Below are positions 34,001 to 46,226 of a DNA stretch of 64,000 nt, one piece after another (within the stretch, counting starts at the first letter, position 1; the number at the start of each line of letters is the position of its first letter). The translations under genes were made by a program, and so were the position numbers. This DNA comes from Spinellus fusiger (Eukaryota; Mucoromycota; Mucoromycetes; Mucorales; Phycomycetaceae). The stretch is from NCBI GenBank assembly GCA_025094145.1, contig JALLLS010000052.1, positions 186,001 to 250,000 on the forward strand, given 5' to 3'. The notes beneath the pieces are model-generated. The model worked only from the letters and a program-made list of their open reading frames with translations, did not search any database and had not been told where the DNA came from.

Positions 34001-36160
34001 ATGAGTACTGAAACTGAGACCTTTTCATTCCAAGCTGAGATCTCTCAGTTGATGAGCTTGATCATCAACACCTTCTACTCCAACAAGGTATGTTCTTCTT
34101 CTCTATAAGAGAAAGAGAAAGAGGACGCGTCATTTACCATGTTCCTATAGGAAATCTTCTTGCGTGAGTTGATCTCCAACTCTTCTGATGCCATTGACAA
34201 GATCCGTTACCAGTCCTTGACCGATGTCTCCGTCTTGGAAACTGAAAAGGACCTCTTTGTCCGTATTACTCCTGACAGAGAGAACGGCATTCTCTCCATC
34301 CGTGATACCGGTATTGGTATGACCAAGGCTGATTTGGTCAACAACTTGGGTACTATTGCCAAGTCTGGTACCAAGGGATTCATGGAAGCCTTGTCTTCTG
34401 GTGCTGATATCTCCATGATTGGTCAGTTCGGTGTCGGTTTCTACTCTGCCTACTTGGTGGCTGATAAGGTGCAGGTCATCACCAAGCACAATGACGACGA
34501 ACAGTACATCTGGGAGTCCTCTGCCGGTGGTTCTTTCACCATTACCCGTGATGAGACCAACCCTTCCATTGGCCGTGGTACTGAGATGCGCCTCTTCATG
34601 AAGGAGGACCAGCTTGAGTTCTTGGAAGAGAAGAAGATTAAGGACATTGTCAAGAAGCACTCCGAGTTCATCTCCTACCCTATTCAGTTGGTGGTAGAGA
34701 AGGAGACCGAAAAGGAAGTCTCTGATGATGAGGAGGAGGTTGTTGAGGGTGACAAGCCCAAGATTGAGGAGATTGAAGATGAAGACGACAAGAAGGAGAA
34801 GAAGAAGAAGACCATCAAGGAGAAGACCACTGAGAACGAGGAACTCAACAAGACCAAGCCTCTCTGGACTCGCAACCCTGAAGACATTAAGACAGAAGAG
34901 TACTCTCAATTCTACAAGGCTCTTACCAATGACTGGGAAGACCATCTTGCTGTGAAGCACTTCTCTGTGGAGGGTCAGCTTGAGTTCCGTGCCATTCTCT
35001 TCATCCCCAAGCGTGCACCTTTCGATATGTTCGAAACCAAGAAGAAGCGCAACAACATCAAGCTCTACGTCCGCCGTGTGTTCATCATGGACGACTGTGA
35101 AGATTTGATTCCCGAGTGGCTCAACTTTGTCAAGGGTGTTGTTGATTCTGAGGATCTTCCTCTCAACATCTCCCGTGAGACTCTCCAACAGAACAAGATT
35201 CTCAAGGTGATCCGCAAGAACCTCGTCAAGAAGTGTCTTGAGATGTTCGCTGACATTGCTGAGGACAAGGAGAACTTTGACAAGTTCTACGAATCCTTCT
35301 CCAAGAACCTCAAGCTCGGTATCCACGAAGATACCCAGAACCGTGCCAAGCTTGCTGAGTTGTTGCGTTTCCCCTCCACCAACTCCCTTACTGAGCTCAC
35401 TTCTCTCAAGGACTACGTGACCCGCATGCCCGAGAAGCAGAAGAAGATCTACTACATCACCGGTGAATCCCGTGCTGCCATTGAGAACTCTCCCTTCCTC
35501 GAGGGCTTCAAGAAGAAGAACATTGAGGTGTTGTTGATGACTGACCCCATTGATGAGTACAGCACCCAACAATTGAAGCAGTACGATGATAAGGATCTTG
35601 TCTGCATTACCAAGGAGGGTGTGGATATGGAGGAGGATGAAGAAGAGAAGGCTGCCCGTGAAGAAGAAGCCAAGAAGTTCGAGGGTCTCTGTGCCACTGT
35701 GAAGGAGGTCCTTGGTGAAAAGGTGGAGAAGGTGGTCATCTCCACCAAGCTCACTGACTCTCCCTGCGTCCTTACCACAGGTCAGTTTGGCTGGTCTGCC
35801 AACATGGAGCGTATCATGAAGGCACAGGCTCTCCGTGACTCCAGCATGTCCTCCTACATGGCTTCCAAGAAGACCTTTGAGTTGAACTCCAACCACGCCA
35901 TCATCAAGAGCCTTGCTTCCAGAGTGGAGGCTGATAAGAACGACCGTGCTGTGAAGGATCTTACCACTCTTCTGTACGAGACTTCCTTGTTGACTTCCGG
36001 CTTCACTTTGGAGGAGCCCCACACCTTTGCCAGCCGTATCCACCGTATGGTTTCCCTTGGTCTTGACATTGACGAAGACGAGGTTGCTGTCACTGAAGAT
36101 GCTTCTGATGTACCTTCCCTTGAGACTGGTGTTACCTCCACCATGGAGGAAGTGGATTAA
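34001..36160 (+). CDS. HSP90: cytosolic HSP90 chaperone
   Basis: ATP-dependent chaperone for kinases, receptors and other clients. Exons 34001-34087 and 34151-36160 give 698 aa, the normal family size. N-domain: [20 protein letters not shown], then [20 protein letters not shown] (ATP-binding GHKL motif), [11 protein letters not shown] and [15 protein letters not shown]. An acidic/lysine charged linker (about residues 215-260) is followed by WTRNPEDI and the middle domain with [20 protein letters not shown], and SREMLQQ-like [11 protein letters not shown] with the catalytic arginine region. The protein ends MEEVD, the TPR-cochaperone docking site, so it is cytosolic and not the ER (KDEL) or mitochondrial form. 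Codon use is strongly biased, consistent with high expression. Confidence 0.98.
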
Positions 36161-36320
36161 AGATGTCCTTTTTATTCAAATTGTATATTTCCAGGCTTTC
36201 TGAGTTTATGCCTTATTATTCCTTTTTCGTATAATAAAAAAGAAACCCCACAGTGGTTTTGTTCACTTTATCTTAGTTAATTTAGTCTCCGTTCCGGGAC
36301 ACTCTTTCTCTTGCTTTACT

Positions 36321-37778
36321 ATGGAGCCTCCACCAGCAACGAATGGCCTTGTCATTGCTGGTTACTTTCCCAACTGGTATGCTTATTGCACAGTAACCTA
36401 ACTCAAGACAACAAGGGCCATTTATGATAGAAACTTCAATGTGTGTGATTTGACGCCCAACGCCCAGAAACTCACTCATCTTTTGTACGCGTTTGCTAAT
36501 ATCCAAGAAGATGGCACTGTAGTGCTAGGAGTGAGTTATTGCCACACCTAGAAATTGTATTGATTCTGCTGTCTTTCTGTATTTATAGGATGTGTGGGCA
36601 GACAAAGACAAACACTTTCCACCTGGTAAATATAACATTAGACTACATATGCATTGATACGAACAGAACAAACCATCAATGGACAGGCCGACAATTGGGA
36701 TGAGAGTGGCACTCGTCTCTATGGTAACTTCAAGCAGCTGTACCTGTTGAAGCAAAGACACCGCCATCTCAAGGTGTCTCTTAGTATTGGTGGCTGGACC
36801 TGGTCAACGAACTTCTCACAAGTGGCCTCTGATCCACACAAAAGAGGTGTCTTTGTAAAGACAGCCCTTCAACATCTTGCTGATCTTGGTTTGGATGGCA
36901 TTGGTGAGTCAGCGGAATAGTATGAGGAGCCTAATGCCTTAGATATTGACTGGGAGTTCCCTAAGGATGACAAGGACGCCTTCTTCTATGTACATTTGTT
37001 GTATGATCTCAGAATAGCCATGGATCTTTACCAGCAGCAACTTGACCAGATCCATGAATCACGTCTTCTTCTCACTGTGGCTGTTCCATGTGGTGCTAGT
37101 CAATACAAGCTACTACGCCTCCGAGAAATGCAGCCTTATGTTGACTTGTTTTATTTAATGGTAAGCATCTTTCCTTCTTTCCTTCTTTCCTTCTTTCTTT
37201 GGAAGGACAGTGCCTAACCAGACCCATAGGCCTATGACTTTGCTGGTTCGTGGGATACCTGCACTGGACATCAGTCGTCTCTCTATGGTGGCCCACGGAA
37301 TGTCCATCAGGCAGTGGAGGATTACTTGGCAGCAGGCATTCCTCCTAATAAGATTGTTATGGGATTACCTGCCTATGGTCGTGCATTTGTAGGTACAGAT
37401 GGGCCGGGATGTTCCTACCAAGGACTTCCTGATGGCTCTTGGGAGAAAGGCATGTATGACTTCAAGGCACTGCCACTCCCAGGCCACACTGAGCACCATG
37501 ATATGAACAGTTTAACCTCCTGGTCCTATTGCCCCAAGGCACGAGAGTTTATTACTTATGACAGTCCATCGATTGTCCAAGCCAAATGTGAATATCTCAA
37601 GCAGAGGGGTCTTGGTGGTGCCATGATATGGGAGCTGAGTGCGGATCATCGTCACAACCATCCTCGCTCGCTGTTGGCTACTATTCACCAGACATTGAAT
37701 GGAAGAACAGATACAATTCGCAATCATCTGGCATTTCCTTCGAGCCAATATGAGAACATGCGACAAGGCATACAATAA
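36321..37778 (+). CDS. GH18 family chitinase
   Basis: Hydrolyses chitin or a related glycan. Exons 36321-36376, 36416-36530, 36589-36625, 36667-36903, 36943-37160 and 37230-37778 join in frame to 403 aa. Landmarks of the GH18 TIM barrel in order: VIAGYFPNW (strand 1), LTHLLYAFANI, LKVSLSIGGWTWS (SxGG), LGLDGIDIDWEFP, i.e. the catalytic DxxDxDxE with its glutamate, formed across an intron, then YDFAGSWD, MGLPAYGRAFVG, and GAMIWELSADH with the conserved tryptophan. It starts MEPPPATNGLVIAGYF with no signal peptide, and no chitin-binding module follows. It may be secreted unconventionally, or may act inside the cell. Confidence 0.93.
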
Positions 37779-37906
37779 GAATAAAGGAGGCGTTGGTATA
37801 AAAGAGAGATGGAGGCTATTACTTCTGCAGAAACAGACCGTGACATCATGCATACACTCTGATAGAGGGAGAACAAGGAGAGCCTATCTCCCTATCTCCT
37901 TCTCTT

Positions 37907-39029
37907 ATGCCTACACGCAGATACAGCTTATTAGCCCTTCCTGTCTCCCGTACTTATTATTATAGTACAGGATCCTATAGTAGTCTATTTGAGAGAAGAG
38001 AGTCGGTCCAAGATGACACACTGATAGGCATGGCAGTCTCCCAGTGTGATGTTCAACAGCAGATGGGTTAGGATTAAGTGCATCCACAGTGCCTAACCTT
38101 TATAGTGTTTATTCGAAAGGTCTATGGACTAGTGCTTATACAAACATCAGCACTGGCTCTTATGATTGCTGCTTTATTCTATACACCCATTGTGCCTTGG
38201 CTTGAGCAAAGGTACATCTTCTACACCTATTTCTATCTCTACACCTATCTCTACACCTATCTCTACACCTATCTCTATCTCTAATCTACACTCTATCTAT
38301 CTTCATCATAAAGTCACTATGCCTGGTGGGGTGTAGTAGGCCCCATTATTCTTCTCCTGGGCATAGGCTCCACCTGGCTATGGAGAAACTACTTCCAACT
38401 GTCACGTACAAGTCAGGTCATTCTCTTGGGCCTGCTGTCTGTGCTTATGGTGCTGGCCCTCAGTGTTTTCAGTAGGTGGACGTGCAGGTGCCTCACAACA
38501 CTAGGAAACACTAGTAATAGAACCCCACAAAAGTGTGTAAGCTATTTAGACACAGAGGCATGCTTTTTGTTCTTCAGTTGATGAGTGGCGTGGGGGCTCT
38601 CTTAGTCTACAGTCTACAGACTAAATACACCTTCTACTGTCCTTACCCAATGTAAGTTGTCTCTGGAGTGACTGCTACAACTCACCATGGAGTCTGGCGT
38701 ACTGTGCTACTGTCTGTGGACTGTCCTACGGTTTATGTCAGCTGCCCATGCTTGAGACACTCGAGTGGGGTGGCCCCTTGGTTGTGGCATGTGTGACTGG
38801 TGTTTATGTCCATCTCAATGTCATGTCCATGATGAAACACCTTACGATAGAGGACTATCCTTTGGCCAACCTGTGTCTTTACATTGACGTGGTGCTCCCT
38901 CTCCGCTGTATCCATAATATGTGTGAGCTTACCGACGGGATTCCTGTGTTCTCGAGTGTCTTTTATCCACACCCACAGGACTCTATACAGGCGTCTCTTT
39001 TGAGGAGTGTTGAGCCAGGAAGTGTGTGA
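37907..39029 (+). CDS. Bax inhibitor-1 / lifeguard (TMBIM) family membrane protein
   Basis: Multi-span membrane protein of the BI-1/LFG family, linked to Ca2+ leak and cell-death control. The start is ATG at 37907. Exon 1 (37907-38066) encodes a hydrophilic N-tail, exon 2 (38106-38211) VFIRKVYGLVLIQTSALALMIAALF, and later exons HYAWWGVVGPIILLLGIGSTWLW, SQVILLGLLSVLMVLALSVF, MLFVLQLMSGVGALLVYSLQTKY (needs donor at about 38478), LAYCATVCGLSYGL, and the family's last block VYVHLNVMSMMKHLTIEDYPLANLCLYIDV. This corresponds to YDT..(M/I)MK.LSPE.YI..A..LYLDI. The usual catalytic-like Asp of YDT reads H in VYVHL. Seven predicted helices fit the family. It lies 128 bp behind the chitinase gene. Confidence 0.75.
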
Positions 39030-39418
39030 AGTGTGACGTGTTTTACAAGCCTCCATCTCAGCCAAATAAAAAATAGATCCATGTCACTTCCACATTAGAA
39101 AATAAAGCAACGGTTGAGCTGATATAAGTGTGACTGCTACCATTCTCTTGTACGGACTAAGAACAGAAAATAAATTTCATCTCCCTTTTCCTCTCGATCC
39201 CTTCACAGTAAGTTTGAGTGGAGCAATACTAGATGACTGGGAAAGAAAGAAAGAAAGAAAGAAAAGAAAAAAAAGAAAACTGAAAAGACTTAAAAACAGG
39301 TCTCTTGTGTGGTGTTTATTTTTTTTCTTTTTTCTTTTTTCTTGTTCTTCTTCTTTTTTAGCCTTGTCCAGCAGCCTCTTTTGTATTTTTAATAAATAAG
39401 AAAAGAAGAAGAAAAACA

Positions 39419-42400
39419 ATGAGTGATTGGCAGCCTACAGAGCAAGGTCTTAGTGACTTACTGCAGTTATTCCGTGAAGCTTTGAACCCCACCGACGCCA
39501 AAAATGTCCAAGAGGTATATCTTTATTGTTGTTGTGGAGACATAACTCACGGGGAATACATAGAGATTGGAGTACTTTAATAAAGTCCCCGACTATAACT
39601 CGTACTTGGCGTATATCTTGACACAAATGCCCCAAGAGAACCAACATATCCGCTCTGTAGCAGGACTCACTCTCAAAAACAATCTTCGCTCCTACTTTCC
39701 TGGAATCCCTACTACTGTCTTGGACTACATCAAGGCATGCTGTCTGCCCCATATCGGTGACGCTGACATTGGTCCTACTGTGAGCATTGTTGTTGTTGCC
39801 ATCATCTGCCATGGATCTCCCCATGGCTGGCCCCAGGGTCTCCAATCTCTGTTAGAAAAGCTGGACTCTCCCCATCCTGCTGTTGTAGAGGTAAGTGGGC
39901 CTGTGGGTACTCGGTGCTGAATGGATAGATAATGAAGACCTCTCTCTAGGGTGCCTTGAGTACACTCCAGAAGATCTGTGAAGACTGCTCGCGTGAACTG
40001 GACAGCAATGTGAATGGCTTCCGACCTCTTGAGTTTATGATCCCCAAGCTCATTACCTTTTTTAACCATCCCACACCCATTCTTCGCTACTACGCTATCC
40101 ACGCTGCTTCTAACTTCATTACCTTGAGATCAGAACCCTTGATGAGCAGAATGAGTGAGTTCTTGGGAGGACTCTTTAACCGAGCCACCGACGATGACTT
40201 CAAAGTACGCAAGGCTGTCTGCCAGGCCTTGGTCAATCTTCTTGAAGTCTGTCCCACCGTGCTTCTCCCTCATCTCCCCAACCTTGTCAACTACATGCTC
40301 TTTAGCACTCAGTCTGAGGATGCTGGACTGGCACTAGAGGCCTGTGAATTCTGGTTGGTGTTTGCTGAGCAGGATGAGTTGCATGATCACCTCCAGCCCT
40401 ATCTTCCTATGGTGGTGCCCGTCTTGCTCAAAGGCATGGTGTATTCTGAAATGGATCTTCTTACTTATGGTGGTGATCAGGATGACTCCCATATTGCTGA
40501 TAATGAACAGGACATTAAGCCTCGTTTCCACAAGGCAGCAGTTGCAGGTGCTGATCATATTGACAGAACAGCAGAGAGTGCTTCGGATAAAAAGAAGAGA
40601 ACCGATGGACTCAATGGCAGTGATGAAGACGGAGGTGATGACGATGACGATGATGATGAAGACGATGATGAAGACGATGACGATGACATCTATGGCGAAT
40701 GGAATCTTCGAAAGTGCAGTGCTGCTGCTCTTGATGTGTTGTGCAATTCGTTTGAAGGAGACTGCATCAGTCTTTTGATGCCCTTGTTGAAGATTGAATT
40801 GGAGAGTGATGACTGGCTTCACAGAGAATGTGGCATTCTTGCTCTTGGTGCTGCTGCTGAAGGTAGGTTATCCCTAGGCCATGAAATATAGCACTGACAG
40901 CTGCTTAGGTGGTATTCAGGACATTGCACCCCATCTTCCTGAGTTGGTGCCCTATTTGTTGACGAATTTGAATGACAGCAAGGTAAATAAAGGACGGATA
41001 TTGCTGTTACTAGAACAGAAGATTCACATGGAGAAAATAGCCTCTTGTACGTTCGATTACTTGTTGGGCCTTGGGTCGCTATTCTGCCTGGATTGTTCAG
41101 TCATCAAAACAAAATCCCGAGGTTCATAGCCATTTCTTTGAGCCTTTGATTCAGCTTCTTCTCGCACGTATTTTGGATGAAAACAAGCGTGTCCAAGAAG
41201 CTGCTTGCTCTGCCTTTGCTCTTCTTGAGGAAGTAGCCACTGTAGATTTGGTGCCTTATCTACACCCTATTCTTGTCACTCTGTCCAGTGCTTTTATGAA
41301 ATACCAGCACAGAAACGCACTGACTCTGTTTGATACTCTGGGCACATTGGCAGAAGTTGTAGGCGATGCTCTCAACACCCCTCAGTACATTGAACTCATC
41401 ATGCCTCCCATGATCAAAAAGTGGTCCGAGATTTCAGATGATAGTGCTGATCTCTTCCCATTATTAGAGGTAAAAGAGAAGGCTGACCGTGTGTGTTCTG
41501 TATCTCTAATCCAAAGCGGGATGCCTTAGTGTTTAGCTTCCATTACCACAGCACTTGGAAGAGGCTTCAAGCCATTTGCAGAACCCGTGTATATGCGCTG
41601 TGTTCATCTTGTCTGCAGAACATTAGAAGAGTGCCGAATAGCTGCACAGACACCAGGTGCAGATGTGCCTGACCAGGACTTTATGATTGTTGCTTTGGAT
41701 CTATTGTCGGGCATTGTTCAGGCACTTAACACAGATGCTGAGCCTTTGGTAGCCAACACCAACCCTCCTGTCATCAGCTTCCTATCTCTTTGTGTGCAGG
41801 TAAAAAAAAAGACAGAGTAGGCCATGGAGCTAATAAGAATTAGAATGCAGTGCCTGAAGTGCGTCAATCTGCCTACGCATTGTTTGGTGATCTTGCCATC
41901 TCATGCTTCGAGCACATTCGTCCTGCTATTCCTCAGTTTATGCCTAATCTTTTGTCACAAATTGACCATCAAGCAGAACATCCCTCTGTATGTAATAATG
42001 CTACATGGGCAGCAGGAGAGATTGCAATAAAGTGGGGTAAGTCATATTTTTTCTTTCTTTCTTTCTTTTTTTTATTGAAAAAGGTTAACTTTTTATTGAC
42101 TCCATTCTATCCTCTCTTGGGATCATTAGGCACTGAATTCAGACCCTATGCTGAACTATTACTGCACCGCCTATTCCCTCTTATGGTGGATAGTCAAGTA
42201 CAACGCACTGTCCTTGAGAATGTCGCTATTACGATTGGTCGCTTAGGATTGGTTTTCCCTGAATTGGTGGCTCCTCAGCTTGAGAACTTCATTAGACCAT
42301 GGCTCGCTACATTAACACCCATTCGAGACAATGAAGAAAAAGCATCTGCTTTCAGTGGTCTGTGTGAGATGATCAAAGCAAACCCTCAGGGTGCCATCAA

Positions 42401-42765
42401 GGTAAGAAGAGAAATATAGTTTAAGAAAGAAAGGAAAAAAAGAGATACATCATGTTATACTGGCTGTTTATCCACTTTATATATATATATATATATATTT
42501 ATCTTTCTCTTTTGTCTCTTTATCTATAGGAAATTCCTTCATTATGCACTGCTATTGCAACCTATCGGACAGTACCTCCTGCTCTGAATGAGTGTTTTGG
42601 CAATGTAAGATCTTATTGTGTATAAGATAGATAGAGCTTATCCTAATCTCTTTATAGATTCTGATTGGATATAAAAACATGTTTGGAGAGCAGCAATGGC
42701 AGCAAGGCCTTGCAGCAGTATCTCCAGAGATCAGTGCCTCTCTTCGTGAACGTTACGGCGCTTAA
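39419..42765 (+). CDS. transportin / karyopherin beta-2 (Kap104 type)
   Basis: Nuclear import receptor for PY-NLS cargo. A multi-exon gene from ATG at 39419 to TAA at 42763-42765, giving a HEAT-repeat solenoid. It begins [22 protein letters not shown] and has [35 protein letters not shown] (HEAT 1-2, Ran-binding region). HEAT repeats with [14 protein letters not shown] follow, then the diagnostic acidic loop of transportins ([15 protein letters not shown], ending [18 protein letters not shown], about 40615-40720). C-terminal repeats [35 protein letters not shown] and NAAITIGRL-like [15 protein letters not shown] end in SLRERYGA. The acidic loop couples Ran-GTP binding to cargo release. At least eight short introns separate the exons. 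Confidence 0.94.
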
Positions 42766-42964
42766 GAATACAAAGTTACCATGAAAGAATAATAAACAAA
42801 TAAAAACATACTTCAACCACCATCAAACTATTCTTATAGAAAAAAAAATGTGTTTATCTACAGTAGAACAGAACATAGAAAGGCAAAGTAAAATGTGTAC
42901 GCAATGAAAAATAGAGATAGAATAAGTAGATAAGAATAAAACAACAGGCCATAAACTTAATGAA

Positions 42965-45153
42965 CTAGTGAACCAGTGTAAGAGTAGTGCGTGTGGCATT
43001 GACCTGCCAGACATTTAGATCCATGTACGTTCTCACAGCTTCCTCCAATTGTCCCTCTGTATAGCCCTTGTTGGCTACACGCTCACGAATATCCGACATG
43101 CTAAGGACATTGCCATAGGACTCGCGCAACTCTCTGATGATCTTAAGAATACTGGTGGTAGGTGTGCGGTCTTGGCGCTGATCTTTGCCCACTCTGTCTT
43201 CTCCCAAAGAAGCCTTGGATACATCCAATAGACGCAATGCCTCATCCACATCGGCTGTTTCTACAACAGTAGAAAACCGAATACGTGCCAATGCCTGTGC
43301 CATACGGATAATACCAAGCAGAGTACGAGCCGAGGCATAGATAAACTGTTGCTGACGAGCCTCATCCAATTTGTACTGGTGACGAAGAGATACATAGGCA
43401 TTGGTGACATAAAGAGACACGTCCTGTGTAAGTACTGGATTTAATCGACGGGCAGCTGCAACATAGTGGCTGTAGGAAACATGATGAGTGCCTGGGTTTC
43501 CTTACATGCAAGCTGTGACTTACCGAATGATGTTTGGCTCAAGGACCTCGAACCCAAGAGCAGGATGTTTGTTATGAGTGTGGACATAGGTAACGTGTTC
43601 TGCCAGGAGTCTGTCCACATCATCTGAGGGTTTGTCCAGTATCAAATAGAGAATATCAAAACGAGACAAGAGAGCAGCTGGCAAATTGATATTCTGTGTA
43701 GGAGAAATACGAGTGTTATATCGACCATACAGAGGATTGGCAGCAGCAAGAATGGAGGCACGGGCGTTTAATGTGGTGTTGATGCCTGCCTTGGATATAC
43801 TGATGGTTTGCTGTTCCATGACTTCATGAATGGCAGTTCTGTCTGATTCATCCATTTTATCAAATTCATCAATACAACAGATGCCATTATCAGCCAAGAC
43901 AAGAGCACCTCCCTCAAGCACCATCTCATCTGTGACAGGATCACGCATTACAGCTGCGGTAAGACCTACGCCTGAACTACCGCGGCCTGTTGTATATACA
44001 CCACGAGGAGCCACTTTAGCAATAAACTTTAGCAATTGAGACTTGGCTACACCAGGATCACCCATAAGACACACATTGATATCACCGCGTATCTTCATGC
44101 CATCCCCAATGACTTTGTTGACACCGCCTACTAACAAAATTAAGAGGGATTTCTTGACATCCTCATGACCATAGATTTCAGGAGCAATACTACGTGCAAG
44201 ATGGCTGTAGATATTAGGGTCGGTCTTGAGGGCATTGATTTGAGCCTCCTCCTGTTCAGAGAGTTCAATCTGGTCGTACTGCTTCTTGAGGCGGTGGACA
44301 TACTGTGTCTCCATGTAAGTATCAGTGAGCAGTCCAGCCTTCAATGCCTTGAATCCAGTGTAAGGAGTTGGCAAGAAGATACCCGACACATTGCATACAT
44401 CTCCTGGTGTCAGGGTACGACATCTTGCTCCATACAAATGCACAGTCATGGTTCGTGGAATATGTCCCACAGGCACTTGATCTGTCTATATAAGAGATAA
44501 GTACGTTTGTCGCTCCCCTTTTCTTCTTCTTCTTCTTTTATCTCACCAATTCCTGCAACTTGACTTCTTGAAAGGCAAGAAACTTGGAGGCTCTTGTCTG
44601 CATGTACAGCTTTCCCTTGGCATTGTTACTCTTGCATTCATCAGAAGGACATTCTGTGAGGGGTGCAAATTGACGCTGTTTGATCTCTTGAAAGATTTCA
44701 TGACCACAAGAATCACAACTGTAAGTGTTGACTTGTAGAAAGGGTTTAACATCAGAAACACGCGTCACGATGCCTCGCACTGTGACTAAATGTCCAAGCA
44801 TAGCACCCTTGATCTCACGTACAGCCAAAGAAATATCCGACGTCAGAGGTTTGATGTACACCTCACTTGGATAAATTAGTTCTGAAGGGCGGGTCTCCAC
44901 AGGCCTGTACTTACTATCGACGAGTGAGGGCAGGTGGGAATTGGGAGGCTATGTCATTTGCACTCTGGCCATCTCGATTGCGTCTCTGGTTAATGATGAC
45001 GTCTAATACTGTGTCTTTATAAGAGAGTTCGGGGTCGTTGGGAGTGAGTGTAGTGAGCAGTGTGTCTATGACTGTGCTGATAATATCAATGTAGTGTTTT
45101 GCATTTCTGTTGATATGAGCTACTGTCCGTTCTCTAGAATCCTCAAACTAAAA

Positions 45154-45189
<36 letters not shown>

Positions 45190-45524
45190 TGTAAGAAGAA
45201 GACATGTTGGGTGTGTGAATAACTTACAATGGCAAGGTCATCCAGTTCTAGAGTAAATACTGTTTCCTGTCTGTCTGCAATAGATTGCTGGTCCACTCAA
45301 TACTATCTTCTCTTACAAGCAACGTACCAATATCGCCATGTACTTTGCCATGGAAGTATCCGTGTCCATGGAAGTGCCGTGGGTGGTTTTGGCGTAGAAG
45401 TTTTGGACAAAGACAGAAAGTGCCTCTGTTCTAGGGTTCAATGACTCCATTGTCTACTAAAGAGACGCGTACCTTGGTCATCGTCATAGTTGACGCCAGT
45501 GTTGATAGGTAAAAGAGCGGCCAT
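42965..45524 (-). CDS. MCM7: MCM7 replicative helicase subunit
   Basis: Subunit of the MCM2-7 DNA replication helicase. Minus strand, ATG at 45524, TAG at 42967-42965. N-terminus [30 protein letters not shown], then [10 protein letters not shown] and RRYEVYIKPL, formed across a 51-nt intron (about 44864-44914). A C4 zinc finger (CDSCG ... CPSDEC) precedes [13 protein letters not shown]+ core: Walker [12 protein letters not shown], sensor loop [17 protein letters not shown], Walker [20 protein letters not shown], arginine finger [13 protein letters not shown]. The motif [22 protein letters not shown] is diagnostic of Mcm7. The last exon encodes a winged-helix tail. An intron near 45130-45190 has its acceptor side made of (CTGTTG)n repeats. 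The gene is convergent with transportin and divergent from chitin synthase. Confidence 0.96.
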
Positions 45525-46226
45525 AATTGGCTTGGTAGTGAGGGAAACAAGAAGAGGCTTTGCTATCAGGCACAAATAAAAAATTAAAAAAAAAAAAAAA
45601 GGATTACAAGTCCAGTGTGGCACTGTGAAGAGTCACCTGTCGCTGTTTGAAATGATGAGGGAGACAGTGACAAGTGAGAGTGGAAGTGAGTGTGAGAGTG
45701 GGAGTGTATTTAACTTGTGATTGGTTACCACAAGCCCACGCTTAATGTTGACCTATGAATCACTTGACCAATAGAAACAAATTACAGCACATGAACACAC
45801 TCTCTCTCTTGCCACCAAAAAAGACATTGACATTCTCTTTCTCTTGGAGACTGAAATATACAGTGGCTTGACAATCTAAAAAAGGAAATCAACAATAGGA
45901 CTCCGTACACACTCATTTTACATGTGACGTTGTATTCCACTTTCCACAGCGTATCAGAGGAATGTCACTATGAATAGCTCTGGTTGCTATGGAAGGAAAA
46001 CCTGTTCTATTGATCGGATTTCTAGCAGCGGAGAAGGTTTATTTTAGGACTTGTGGCTTGGCTACTTGGGCTGTTCTAGGGTTACACGGCAAACCATTGA
46101 AAAAGGCCCTTCTCCACAGCTACTTTTTTCGTTTGTCCTCTCTTCTCTCCTCCTTTTTTTCTTCCCTTTTCTTTTGTTCTCTTTTTGCCAGTCACAAAAG
46201 ACAGCATTCTCTTCTGTTAAACACAA
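45525..46226. promoter_or_regulatory. shared upstream region of MCM7 and chitin synthase, with two CCAAT motifs
   Basis: About 700 bp between divergent start codons. Two CCAAT-type elements in opposite orientation lie close together: ATTGG at 45721-45725 and CCAAT at 45769-45773. An ACGCGT (MluI cell-cycle box, the MBF site in yeasts) lies just inside MCM7 at 45465-45470, at the start of intron 1. Next to chitin synthase is a long TTTTTC/CTTTTC tract (about 46125-46195). Site functions are inferred only. Confidence 0.4.

Noticed and set aside
34145..36043. 632-codon open frame antisense to HSP90
   Set aside because: It lies exactly opposite a confident HSP90 exon with strong codon bias, which removes stops on the other strand. 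The translation is Leu/Val/His-rich without any domain. I regard it as a by-product of codon use.
45465..45470. ACGCGT as an MBF site driving MCM7
   Set aside because: The same hexamer also occurs in an HSP90 intron (about 34123), an SR-gene intron (about 5071) and a chitinase exon (about 36488), so one copy inside MCM7 is not evidence of cell-cycle control.
45438..45623. MCM7 starting upstream at 45623
   Set aside because: The extension translates a poly-A/T tract (FFFF) and hydrophobic sequence. The ATG at 45524 gives the expected Mcm7 start.
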